From positions 3,224,001-3,288,000 of the forward strand of contig NZ_CP028271.1 in assembly GCF_009914055.1 (NCBI RefSeq): 64,000 nucleotides of DNA. Reading direction: 5' to 3'. A program made the position numbers and the translations under genes. Positions 9,201-17,851 of the stretch are shown here, in pieces; position 1 is the first letter of the stretch, and each line of letters starts with the position of its first letter. The DNA is from Mixta intestinalis. Its GTDB lineage: Bacteria > Pseudomonadota > Gammaproteobacteria > Enterobacterales > Enterobacteriaceae. The notes beneath the pieces are model-generated. The model did not search any database, was not told the DNA's origin, and saw nothing but the letters and a program-made list of their open reading frames with translations.

Positions 9201-9499
9201 TACTGGCGGATGGCACCGCAAAGGCCGCTGACGTGGCGGAGAAAATCGCGGTTCTTCATAACCTCACGGCGGACAGCGTCCTCAGGATGAACACGCTCCG
9301 GTTTGGCAACGGCAAATTCCCGCACAGTTTTGCGCAGCTGTATTCCCTGCTGACCTGGCTACGTACGGGTCAGATGCTCAACGTTGGCTCCGCCGCTTTG
9401 CATGACCTGCTGACCATGGCACAGAGTCGTGTCGAAGCGGAAGACAACGTCCTGATTGCCCGTGTGGCAGACACCCTGACTGCCGGCGTGAGCCGCTAG
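6263..9499 (+). CDS. tcaA: Tc toxin subunit TcaA (N-terminal half of split TcA)
   Basis: A 1078-aa protein. I set the start at ATG 6263 (MSTDNLLPVS) because GGAG lies 8 bases before it; upstream codons lack a ribosome site. Residues about 10-75 (the GYRTVFDI region) and about 125-210 (SLFSPGRYAAALY, NKRRPDLQNLIL) match the VRP1/Spv-type N-terminus of TcA proteins, known to build the outer shell of the pore-translocation subunit. The rest is largely alpha-helical with a beta insert at about 260-420. Photorhabdus and Yersinia TcaA are near 1100 aa, so the gene is full length. TcaA and TcaB together replace the single TcdA. It heads a co-directional run tcaA-tcaB-tcaC-tccC, with 36 bases to tcaB. 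Confidence 0.88.
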   Translation: MSTDNLLPVSEAESVIRLNKAGYRTVFDIVNKSRAHFIKTVPDIDATHAREIYRQAREHAETLKSLFRSWQLRQEPVIGGLKKLTTTSSPLLKETLLRNLGGDGDFSDLLARSTEYTDAASIQSLFSPGRYAAALYKVARNLHENGSAFDINKRRPDLQNLILSETTMNQEITSLDLLLEILQGNNSDHLNALSESFFPMTLPYDDKLTQINAALSAQGRTLNGIWDSLSDTQASSFAVDGYLTRSVSSPEVISGQRFFLKTEGEMVWLSHATAGGASLPGAHLNVGKPLAAAVQTAPLNITRKEGLLYLGIDGDVTLNGISLSGCYLMADSGEDNGKEGPYARMGNTKGNQQVSPTRHLAITLESDGNNGTWLKTSKGYIGVKSSGAADWPDALTVNEPTTATALLFTFCKDETGDTTISPEAMLPPDTTPNPPARTILNLTPLSYQLMANETLTQADIASHYGLKNGAQRSASDLATQLNDIPTFCQKTGLTFNQVLELTAQADYAHSATDAHNSCPFYKYGNTSREDVWKYGAAYLNSGLDDITQPDERLLWIQPEVRDTSGNITTPAALNFTDDTLVSLAGNAEKLIRLRNTTGLSFEMLDWVIVSASKAAGYDSPIPNSVVLRALAACVDLQERYGITPNTFVSFIGPVNPYARAQEKSFYESLFTLADQTGCIPLGGNVKCNGDAGSYESACFKALGVTSDEFVRIGRYCFGNVDRFKMSELTAGQIYRFGAIPRMLGLTFAEAECLWQLMAGGSDALLVALGRDTGFAAIDLIRRTEQVLSWMADNNLNLIQVQAMVSTVYNGTATAEMFTFLQNVYHSVKGSLSADGEMDDALHQKVCRALAGGFNLKANIMAQVTKWLDKTDASFTLDRYWANIKAFFGNAQNTTVEDLQKDTAGLVDATQRLSQLVLVARWLNLSEQDLMLLTDTPKQLDGSLPGTPQPDLPLLLLLTRFKRWQSQVTTSVDEALRLLPVLADGTAKAADVAEKIAVLHNLTADSVLRMNTLRFGNGKFPHSFAQLYSLLTWLRTGQMLNVGSAALHDLLTMAQSRVEAEDNVLIARVADTLTAGVSR

Positions 9500-9535
9500 A
9501 CAGGCAGAGTAAACTGAATAAAGGATATCAATTCT

Positions 9536-12500
9536 ATGTCAATCTCATTATTTAATCAGAATCTTAAGGAAGCGCGTCGCGACGCGCTGGTCAGCCACTA
9601 TCTGGCGACGCATGACTTTTCATCACTGCCGGAAGGCAGTAGCGTGACCACGGCTGATGACCTGTACGAATACCTGCTGTTGGATACTAAAATCAGTAAT
9701 GCCGTGACCACCTCCCGTCTGGCGGAGGCCATCAGCAGCCTGCAGCTGTTTATCCACCGCTCGCTGGAAGGGTATGAAGGTAAGCTTGCTGACACTGCAA
9801 CGCCATACCTCGCACAGGATGCGTTCCTGAATAACTGGGACCAGTATAACAAGCGCTACAGCACATGGGCCGGCAAGGAGAAGCTTCGTTTTTATGCCGG
9901 AAACTATGTTGAGCCATCGTTGCGCATTGGCAAGACGGAATTATTTGAGAAACTTGAAAATACCCTTAACCAGGGAAAATTGACGTCCATTGCAGCAAAA
10001 AACAGTCTGGTTTCTTTTGTCGCAGACATGGATGATTTTGCCTACATGAAATTTCTTTGCGCGACTCCAGGCAACAAGGATAATGTTCTTTTCATTACCG
10101 GTTTTCTCAATGAAAAATACTATGGTCGTAAAGTTTTACTGGATACTTCTATTCATAATGATGACTGCAAGCCGATATTGTGGGAGGGGTGGCAATCTCT
10201 TCCCCCTAACATAAAAGACCCTATAAAAAATGTCGTTGTGTTGAATTATAAATCTAACAACTTACAGTGTAGTTGGTCTTCGTATGACAAATTAATAAAT
10301 GATGGGAGCGGCCTGGGGTATTTAATAAGAAATTATACCTGGGTATTAAAAAGAAACGGCAATTGGCAACTGACACATACAGAGGTGGAAAATACGTTCA
10401 TTAACTCTCACTCCTACGAGGCAAGTTGTAATAACATAGATGAAAAAACTTATAATATGTTTTTTTCACATCAAGGCGGCGAGGGCAATAAATATCACCT
10501 GAAAGGGGTGCTTTCTTATGATATTAAAGCACGTGAGCTGGTCATAAAAAATGTGGAGCAACTTTCTGAGAATACCAAACTGCAACTTGTCGTTGAACTT
10601 GACGGTGAAGCTATTTCAGATAGAATTAACCCTGGGAATACTTTCTCACAATTAATACCATTAGATAAGGGAGAAACATTAACCATCGCAGCTTATGATA
10701 GCTATAATAGGTACGCATCTCGTCTTGACTTTAAATTAAAAATTGACTCTAATTTTTCTTCGCCATATAGCTTTTCAGAGAAAGATACATCAAATAATGT
10801 CTGGCTTGTTGATGCCAATAACCAGCAAAAATACTTTACGGTTGATACCGCCTCTCTTTTCGGTCAGTTAAGTGAAAATCTGGAAGCAAATACAGAAAAT
10901 CTGCTTACTTATGAAAATCAGAAACTTATCGCTGACAACGGGCTTTGGTATTACAACGGTGACAAGAATGTTGTCGGGGGAGGAGCATTTTCTGGTCCAT
11001 ATAGTCAATATTTGTGGGAACTCTTCTTCCATGCCCCCTATCTGATCGCTACCCGATTTGCCACTGAGCAGCGCTTTGAGGAGGCTGAGCGCTGGTATAA
11101 ATATATCTTTAACAGCGCTGGCTATCGTGATGAAGACGGTCATATCCTGACCGATGAAAACGGTCAGCCGCGCTACTGGAACTGTTACCCTTTGCAGCAG
11201 GACGTAGCCTGGGACAGCCTCACCGATATGCCGGCCAGCACCGATCCGGACGTGATCGCCACCGCTGACCCGATGCACTATAAGCTGGCAATTTTCCAGC
11301 ATACCCTTGACCTGCTGATTGCCCGCGGCGATGCGGCCTATCGCCTGCTGGAGCGCGATACGCTGACCGAAGCCAAAATGTACTATATCCAGGCGCAGCA
11401 GCTGCTCGGCCCGCGTCCGGATATCCGGATGACAAATACCTGGGATAACCCGACCCTGTCCGCCGAGGCCGATGTAATACAGGATCCGGTCACGCGCAGC
11501 GGTGAGGGTGTGCCGCTGACCTTTGCGCAGTGGTTACGTGCCGGGGATGCCAATGAAATGGGGGACGGTGATTTTCTGCCGCCGTACAATGACGTGCTGC
11601 TGGCCTACTGGGATAAGCTGGATATCCGTCTTTATAACCTGCGCCATAATTTGAGCCTCGACGGCCAGCCGCTCAGCCTGCCGCTGTTTGCTGCCCCGGT
11701 TGACCCTGCCGAACTGCATCGCCAGCAATCCGGTGGCAATGGCATACAGGGGGATGTCAGCCCGGCTGACCGCGCGGATACCGGCTGGCGTTACCCGCTG
11801 CTGGCTGTTAAAGCACAGGAAGCCGTGAGCCGGCTGAGAGAGTTTGGTTCAGGCTTGCTGGCAGCGCTTGAAAAACAGGACAGCGAAAAGGTCACGATGC
11901 TGCTGCAGTCCCAGCAGAGTAGCGTGCTCGGTTTACAGCAGGAGATCGCGCAGAACAACCTTGACAGCCTTAACGCAGAGCTTGCCGCGCTGAACAGCAG
12001 CCGCGAGGGCCTGGTGCTGAACCAGAAATATTATACCTCCCTGATTAACGGCGACCTGTCTGCCGCAGAAGTCGCCGGGCTGGCACTACGCGGCGGCAGT
12101 ATGGTGGGCAATACCGCAGCAGCCATCGCTTTGTTTCCGGCCGGCGTGATGAGAGCCATTCCCAATATTTTTGGTCTGGCAAACGGAGGGCATGACCTTG
12201 GAGCACCGGTTGAAGCGGCTGCGCAGGGCTTGCAGGTTTCCGCACAGGTCCTTGACCAGGCGGCCGCAATCAGTGAAATCACCGCCTCCTATCGGCGACG
12301 GGCTGAGGACTGGCGTCAGCAAAGCGAGCTTGCGGCAAAATCCATTGAAGAAACCGATAACCGTATCGACAGCCTGAAGGCGCAGATTGCTATGCAGCAG
12401 AAGCAAATTGCGCTGGCGGAGATGGAGTATGCCAATCAACAGGCTTATCTGGACCTGTATAACAGCTGCTTTACGGGGCTTACCCTGTACAGCTGGATGG

Positions 12501-13249
12501 TCAGCCGCCTGTCCTCGCTCTATTACCAGCTCTACGATGCCACTATTCCGGTCTGTATTCAGGCCCGTGAAGCGCTTAAGCGTGAGTTCGGCAGCAGCAA
12601 AACGGATAGCATTTTCAGTACGCCGGTCTGGAACGATTTATATCAGGGGCTGTTGGCTGGCGAAGGCCTCACCACCGAGCTGCAGAAGCTGGAGAACGTC
12701 TGGATCCAGAACAGCGCGAACGGGCTGGAGGCCACGCGAACGGTGTCGCTGGCCGCAGTGCGCGGGGAGGAAAGCGGCAGCCTGAGTGCCGCCATCGCGG
12801 ACGTGCTTAATAAAGGCACGGATAAGTCTGCGGTCGGTAAGCTTACGCTGGAGAACAACATTTTCAGCGCCGTGCTGGATATGTCAACCCTGCAGCTGGC
12901 TGATGACTACGGCCCAACCAGCAGTAACAAAACGCTCTTTACCAAGAGCATTGCCGTCACGCTGCCAACCCTGCTGGGGCCGTATCAGGACATTGCCGCC
13001 ACGCTGTCTGATGACAAGGGGACCGTCGCCACGCTGTCCCACGGCATACAGGATACCGGGCGCTTTGTCGTGAACTTCGACGACAGCCGCTTCCTGCCGT
13101 TTGAGGGCAGAGATCCGAGGACAATGACCCTGACGCTGAGCATTTTTAATGTGAAGGACGCCGGTGACGCGGCGCCGAACCAGCGGTCCATCGTGGAAAA
13201 CCTGAGCGATATTATTTTCCATATCCGCTACATCATGCGTAACCGCTAG
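9536..13249 (+). CDS. tcaB: Tc toxin subunit TcaB (C-terminal half of split TcA)
   Basis: A 1237-aa protein, close to the usual TcaB length. The N-terminal ~170 residues are helical; about 170-450 is beta-rich (neuraminidase-like and receptor-binding regions in TcA proteins); about 770-1000 is a long helical channel segment with an alanine/glycine-rich hydrophobic stretch and a coiled coil (IDSLKAQIAMQQKQIALAEM); the last ~240 residues correspond to the TcB-binding domain. DNA encoding residues about 170-430 (10050-10830) is clearly more AT-rich than the rest, suggesting a swapped receptor-binding module. AAAGGA precedes the start. With TcaA it forms the pentameric pore that injects the toxic TcC fragment into insect or other eukaryotic cells. 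Confidence 0.9.
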   Translation: MSISLFNQNLKEARRDALVSHYLATHDFSSLPEGSSVTTADDLYEYLLLDTKISNAVTTSRLAEAISSLQLFIHRSLEGYEGKLADTATPYLAQDAFLNNWDQYNKRYSTWAGKEKLRFYAGNYVEPSLRIGKTELFEKLENTLNQGKLTSIAAKNSLVSFVADMDDFAYMKFLCATPGNKDNVLFITGFLNEKYYGRKVLLDTSIHNDDCKPILWEGWQSLPPNIKDPIKNVVVLNYKSNNLQCSWSSYDKLINDGSGLGYLIRNYTWVLKRNGNWQLTHTEVENTFINSHSYEASCNNIDEKTYNMFFSHQGGEGNKYHLKGVLSYDIKARELVIKNVEQLSENTKLQLVVELDGEAISDRINPGNTFSQLIPLDKGETLTIAAYDSYNRYASRLDFKLKIDSNFSSPYSFSEKDTSNNVWLVDANNQQKYFTVDTASLFGQLSENLEANTENLLTYENQKLIADNGLWYYNGDKNVVGGGAFSGPYSQYLWELFFHAPYLIATRFATEQRFEEAERWYKYIFNSAGYRDEDGHILTDENGQPRYWNCYPLQQDVAWDSLTDMPASTDPDVIATADPMHYKLAIFQHTLDLLIARGDAAYRLLERDTLTEAKMYYIQAQQLLGPRPDIRMTNTWDNPTLSAEADVIQDPVTRSGEGVPLTFAQWLRAGDANEMGDGDFLPPYNDVLLAYWDKLDIRLYNLRHNLSLDGQPLSLPLFAAPVDPAELHRQQSGGNGIQGDVSPADRADTGWRYPLLAVKAQEAVSRLREFGSGLLAALEKQDSEKVTMLLQSQQSSVLGLQQEIAQNNLDSLNAELAALNSSREGLVLNQKYYTSLINGDLSAAEVAGLALRGGSMVGNTAAAIALFPAGVMRAIPNIFGLANGGHDLGAPVEAAAQGLQVSAQVLDQAAAISEITASYRRRAEDWRQQSELAAKSIEETDNRIDSLKAQIAMQQKQIALAEMEYANQQAYLDLYNSCFTGLTLYSWMVSRLSSLYYQLYDATIPVCIQAREALKREFGSSKTDSIFSTPVWNDLYQGLLAGEGLTTELQKLENVWIQNSANGLEATRTVSLAAVRGEESGSLSAAIADVLNKGTDKSAVGKLTLENNIFSAVLDMSTLQLADDYGPTSSNKTLFTKSIAVTLPTLLGPYQDIAATLSDDKGTVATLSHGIQDTGRFVVNFDDSRFLPFEGRDPRTMTLTLSIFNVKDAGDAAPNQRSIVENLSDIIFHIRYIMRNR

Positions 13250-13270
13250 TCCTGAGACTTTAGTTGCTGT

Positions 13271-13292
13271 ACGGCCCCCTTCCGGGGGCCGT
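13271..13292 (+). other. strong intercistronic hairpin between tcaB and tcaC
   Basis: A perfect 9-bp GC-rich stem (ACGGCCCCC / GGGGGCCGT, loop TTCC) lies right after tcaB and ends just before the AAGGAA ribosome site of tcaC. No T-tract follows, so it is not an ordinary terminator. It may protect the upstream mRNA end or tune subunit ratio (five TcA per one TcB-TcC). Confidence 0.65.
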
Positions 13293-13305
13293 AAGGAAGA
13301 CTTAT

Positions 13306-16300
13306 ATGCAAAATACAGACACGATCAAACTGGAGCTGCCTTCTTTACCAAAAGGCGGAGGTGCCGTCACGGGACTAAAAGGAGACATGGCTGCGGCAGG
13401 TCCTGATGGCGCAGCAGTACTTACGCTCGCACTGCCGGTCAGCACCGGTCGCGGATATGCCCCTTCCCTTGCCCTGAGCTATCACAGCCGGGCCGGTAAC
13501 GGGCCCTTTGGCATCGGCTGGGCTGTTGGCCAGCCCGCAGTGCGCCGACGTACCAGCAAGGGCGTACCAACCTGGGATGAAAAAGATGAATTCACCGGGC
13601 CTGACGGGGAAGTCCTTGTTCCGGCACTGAATGAGGCGGGGGAGCCCGATCTGCGCCACAGCAGCATGCTCCTTGACAGAGAGCTGGGAGAAGATTTCAC
13701 CGTTTCAGCCTGGCGCAGCCGAACCGAAACGGATTTTAGCCGACTGGAGTTCTGGGAACCTCACAGCCACAGCGAGCCGGGTTTCTGGGTGATGTACAGC
13801 CCCGACGGGCAGGTCCATCTTCTGGGGCGCACCCCTCAGGCCCGTATCAGCCACCCTGAAAACCCGGCGCAGGTGGCCGTCTGGCTGGCTGAATCCTCCG
13901 TGTCGGCCACGGGCGAACAAATTTACTGGCAGTACCGGGGCGAAGATGAAAAAGGCTGTGACGAAACGGAGACGGCCGCACACCCGAATGCCACCGCGCA
14001 GCGCTACCTGACTGCGGTCTGGTACGGCAACAAAGTCGCCGCCCGTGAATTACCTGCACTTATGGCAGAGCCATCCCCCGCAGAGTGGCTGTTTACGCTG
14101 GTTCTGGATTATGGCGAGCGGGGAACCGACGCAGACGTCGCCCCTGAGTGGCTGGCGCCGGGCAGCGGCGAGTGGCCGTGTCGCAGGGATTGTTTCTCAG
14201 CTTACGATGCCGGTTTTGATGTGCGCACCCGCCGCCTCTGCCGCCAGGTACTGATGTATCACGATGTTGCGGCACTGGCCGGAGAAGCTCAGGCGGAGAA
14301 CGTCCCTTATCTGGTGTCGCGCCTGCTGCTGGTCTGGGAGGAGAATGCCTCGGTTTCCACGCTGAAATCGGTTCAGCAAATCGCTTATGAGGCCGATGGG
14401 CGTCCTGTAAAGCTTCCTCCACTGACGCTGGACTGGCAGGATTTTTCCCCGCCGGAAACGGTGCAATGGCAGAAACGGGCTGACATGGACAGGTTCAACC
14501 TTTTGCAGCCTTACCGGATGGTTGACCTGAACGGGGAAGGCATGGCGGGCATTCTGTATCAGGATGGGAAAGCCTGGTGGTACCGGGCGCCCGTACGTGA
14601 TGCGGCAGGCGGAGCGGATGCGGTCACCTGGGATAAACCCGCGCCGCTGCCGGCTGTTCCGCCCCTGCGGGAAGGCGGCTCGCTGGTCGACCTGAACGGA
14701 GACGGATACCTGGAGTGGGTCGTCGCCGCCTCCGGTACCGCAGGGCGTTATCAGCGTACGCCGGAACGTGGCTGGACGGGTTTCATACCGTTTAACGCGC
14801 TGCCGGTTGAGTATGCTCATATTCACGCGCAGCTGGCGGATATCTCTGGGACCGGCCTGAGCGATCTGGTGCTGATCGGACCCAGGAGCGTACGTCTGTA
14901 CAGCGGAACCGGCGAAGGCTGGAACCCCGCGACGATCGTCATGCAGCCGGATGATATCACCCTGCCGCAGTTTAACCCGGATGCCGGCGTGCTGGTTGCC
15001 TTCAGCGATATGGCGGGCAGCGGCCAGCAGCATCTGGTGGAAGTACGTGCAGAAGGCGTTCGCTACTGGCCTGCACTGGGGCACGGCCGCTTCGGTCCCC
15101 CCGTCAGCATGGACGGCTTTAGCTGCCCGACAGAAGCTTTTAATCCGGACCAGTTGTATTTTGCCGATGTGGACGGCTCAGGGACCACCGATCTGATTTA
15201 CGCCCTGAGCGACAGACTTGTGGTCTGGCTTAATCAGAGCGGTAACCATTTTGCAGAGTCTTTCAGTATCAGCCTGCCGGAGGGCGTCCATTATGACCGG
15301 ACCTGCAGCCTGCAGCTGGCGGATATTCAGGGGCTTGGCGTGGCCAGTCTGGTCCTGACGGTCCCCTATCCTGTCCCCACCCACTGGGTCTGCCACCTGA
15401 CGGAAAGCAAGCCGTGGCTGCTGAAAGGGACGAACAATAATATGGGGGCCCGCTGTGCCCTGACTTACCGCAGTTCGGCCCAGTTCTGGCTGGATGAAAA
15501 AGCAGACGCAGTGGCAGAGGGCAAATCAGCGCCAGCCTGTTATCTGCCGTTTGCGCTGTATATGCTGTGCCGCACGGACGTTATCGATGAAATCACGGCT
15601 AATCACCTGACCAGCGTCGTGCGCTACCGTCACGGTGTCTGGGACGGACGGGAGCGGGAGTTTAGGGGTTTTGGCTTCGTTGAGATCCGCGACACTGACG
15701 TGCTGGCGGACACAGGGACCGCCGGGGAGATCAGCATGCCCGCCATCAGCCGCAGCTGGTACGCCACCGGCCTGCCTGTGGTGGATGACAGCCTGCACAA
15801 TGAATTCTGGGCCGGTGATGAGCAGGCTTTCCCCGGTTATCTTCCGCGGTTTACCACCGGCAGTGGGGACAACGAGCAGGCCTTTACCCCTGATGATGAG
15901 GCCGCATACTGGCTTCGCCGCGGCCTGAAGGGGATGGTGTTGCGCTCGGAGCTGTACGGCAGTGACGGGAGTGCTCAGGCAGATATCCCCTATTCAGTCA
16001 GTGAAAGCCGGCCGCAGGTGCGCCTGGTGGAATCCCGCGGCAACTATCCCGTTATTCTTCCGGTAACGGTTGAAAGCAGAAACTACAGCTATGAACGTAT
16101 CAGTTGCGATCCGCAATGCAGCCAGCACGTACTCCTGAGCAGCGATGAATACGGCCAGCCGCTCCGGCAGGTCAGTATCCGTTACCCGCGCCGCGCCCGG
16201 CCAGCACAAAGTCCGTACCCAGATACCTTACCCGATACGCTTTTTGCCAGCTCTTATGATGAGCAGCAGCAGATCCTGCGTCTGGCATTGACCCGAAACA

Positions 16301-17583
16301 CCTGGCACAGTTTATTCGAACCGGCCAGCGGTATCTGGATAACGGGTCTGGCCGATGCGGCCCGCAACGATGAGGTCACACTGGCGGAAATAGCCGTGCC
16401 GGCGAAAGGCTTTATGCTCGAAGATTTGCTGGCGGAGGAAGGCCCGTTTGCTGATGCGCAACCCTTATTGAGTGGACAGAAGCAGATCTGGTATCTGGAC
16501 GCGCAGGGAGAAGCCACGACCGGTAATCTGGCGTTTCCGCCGCGCGTGGCATTCAGTGAGGCTGCGGTACTTGACGAAGGTATTGTGGCTTTGTTGGCAG
16601 AGGATTTAACCCCGGTTCGTCTGGAGCAGGCTGGATATGCCCGGTTGCCGTATCTTTTTGCTGATGATAATGAAGCGTCAAAAACATTATGGACGGTGCG
16701 TAGCGGATACGTCACTTATGCGTCTGCAGCACACTTCTTCCTGCCGGTGGCGGTCAGAGATACGCTCCTTACCGGTGAGGTGAGCCTCGCCCGCGATCCC
16801 TGCGACTGCGTCATTACACAGACCACAGATGCAGCGGGCCTGACTGCTTCAGCAGAATATGACTGGCGGTTTATGACGCCGGTAAGTGTTTTTGATGCGA
16901 ACGATAACCTTCATTCTCTGACTCTTGATGCGCTGGGACGCGTGACGACGACCACCTTCCGGGGAACGGAGGAGAGTGAAAATGTCGGATACAGTGACAG
17001 TGCGTTCACGCCACCTGCAACGGTAGATGCGGCGGTTGCGCTGTCCGCTCCTGTGCCTGTTTATCAGTGCATGATTTACGTTACGGACTGCTGGCAACAG
17101 GATCAGGCGGACAGACTACCACCTCACGTAGCTGTGCTGACCACCGATCGCTATGACAACGATCCGCAGCAACAAATTCGCCAGCAGGTCACCTTCAGTG
17201 ACGGTTTTGGCCGGGTGTTGCAGACTTCGGTTCGGCAAACGGCAGGTGATGCCTGGCAAAGGGGAGAAGACGGCAGCCTGATCGCAGGGCCGGACGATCG
17301 GCCTGCGACGGCACAAACCAGCTTCCGGTGGGCGGTTTCCGGCAGAACGGAGTATGACAATAAGGGACAGGCTGTCCGGACATACCAGCCCTATTTCCTC
17401 GACAGCTGGAAATACGTCAGTGATGACGCCGCCCGGCAGGATCTGTATGCCGATATGCATTTCTATGATCCTTTGGGGCGCGTGTGGCAGACCAGAACGG
17501 CAAAAAACTGGCTGCGTCGTGGGATGTTCACCCCCTGGTTTGTCGTCAGCGAAGATGAGAACGACACGGCAGCAGAGGTATAA
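13306..17583 (+). CDS. tcaC: Tc toxin subunit TcaC (TcB component)
   Basis: A 1425-aa protein starting MQNTDTIKLELPSLPKGGGA, the typical SpvB-like opening; the ATG at 13306 follows AAGGAA. Residues about 20-330 form the SpvB domain (SLALSYHSRAGNGPFGIGW). Five FG-GAP/VCBS-like motifs follow (VDLNGEGMAG, VDLNGDGYLEW, ADISGTGLSD, SDMAGSGQQH, ADVDGSGTTD), the beta-propeller that docks on TcA. The remaining ~700 residues are the TcB middle and RHS/YD region that forms half of the toxin cocoon around the TcC C-terminus. Length is normal for TcaC/TcdB. It is separated from tccC by about 205 bases, so tccC may have partly independent expression. Confidence 0.92.
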   Translation: MQNTDTIKLELPSLPKGGGAVTGLKGDMAAAGPDGAAVLTLALPVSTGRGYAPSLALSYHSRAGNGPFGIGWAVGQPAVRRRTSKGVPTWDEKDEFTGPDGEVLVPALNEAGEPDLRHSSMLLDRELGEDFTVSAWRSRTETDFSRLEFWEPHSHSEPGFWVMYSPDGQVHLLGRTPQARISHPENPAQVAVWLAESSVSATGEQIYWQYRGEDEKGCDETETAAHPNATAQRYLTAVWYGNKVAARELPALMAEPSPAEWLFTLVLDYGERGTDADVAPEWLAPGSGEWPCRRDCFSAYDAGFDVRTRRLCRQVLMYHDVAALAGEAQAENVPYLVSRLLLVWEENASVSTLKSVQQIAYEADGRPVKLPPLTLDWQDFSPPETVQWQKRADMDRFNLLQPYRMVDLNGEGMAGILYQDGKAWWYRAPVRDAAGGADAVTWDKPAPLPAVPPLREGGSLVDLNGDGYLEWVVAASGTAGRYQRTPERGWTGFIPFNALPVEYAHIHAQLADISGTGLSDLVLIGPRSVRLYSGTGEGWNPATIVMQPDDITLPQFNPDAGVLVAFSDMAGSGQQHLVEVRAEGVRYWPALGHGRFGPPVSMDGFSCPTEAFNPDQLYFADVDGSGTTDLIYALSDRLVVWLNQSGNHFAESFSISLPEGVHYDRTCSLQLADIQGLGVASLVLTVPYPVPTHWVCHLTESKPWLLKGTNNNMGARCALTYRSSAQFWLDEKADAVAEGKSAPACYLPFALYMLCRTDVIDEITANHLTSVVRYRHGVWDGREREFRGFGFVEIRDTDVLADTGTAGEISMPAISRSWYATGLPVVDDSLHNEFWAGDEQAFPGYLPRFTTGSGDNEQAFTPDDEAAYWLRRGLKGMVLRSELYGSDGSAQADIPYSVSESRPQVRLVESRGNYPVILPVTVESRNYSYERISCDPQCSQHVLLSSDEYGQPLRQVSIRYPRRARPAQSPYPDTLPDTLFASSYDEQQQILRLALTRNTWHSLFEPASGIWITGLADAARNDEVTLAEIAVPAKGFMLEDLLAEEGPFADAQPLLSGQKQIWYLDAQGEATTGNLAFPPRVAFSEAAVLDEGIVALLAEDLTPVRLEQAGYARLPYLFADDNEASKTLWTVRSGYVTYASAAHFFLPVAVRDTLLTGEVSLARDPCDCVITQTTDAAGLTASAEYDWRFMTPVSVFDANDNLHSLTLDALGRVTTTTFRGTEESENVGYSDSAFTPPATVDAAVALSAPVPVYQCMIYVTDCWQQDQADRLPPHVAVLTTDRYDNDPQQQIRQQVTFSDGFGRVLQTSVRQTAGDAWQRGEDGSLIAGPDDRPATAQTSFRWAVSGRTEYDNKGQAVRTYQPYFLDSWKYVSDDAARQDLYADMHFYDPLGRVWQTRTAKNWLRRGMFTPWFVVSEDENDTAAEV

Positions 17584-17768
17584 CCCCTTACAGCGGCAGC
17601 GGGTCTGCCGCTTTAGTCAAAACATATCCGGGAGCAACGTCAGGGGGAATTCATGCAGATAAGCAGGCCGGGATCCGGACATCCTTTTACCGCGCAGGCA
17701 GCGTGAGCGGGCTTATTTTTTGTCATGAAAATACGGGGCTGCCCAGTGGCTCCTATCTTCTCAATAAC

Positions 17769-17851
17769 ATTTTTTGCAGGATACATTCATGAATACAGCA
17801 TTGTTTCGTAACACGCCATCAGTCACGGTATTCGACAACCGTGGCCTGACC
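17769..17851 (+). repeat. 83-bp perfect repeat at tccC start (copy 1)
   Basis: These 83 bases, covering the leader, ribosome site and first codons of the first tccC, are identical to 28571-28653 at the start of the second tccC. Further long identical tracts occur inside the two genes. This points to recent duplication or gene conversion. Confidence 0.85.

Noticed and set aside
14197..15084. 295-codon minus-strand open frame opposite tcaC
   Set aside because: Shadow of the TcaC FG-GAP region; arginine/glutamine-rich composition without domains.
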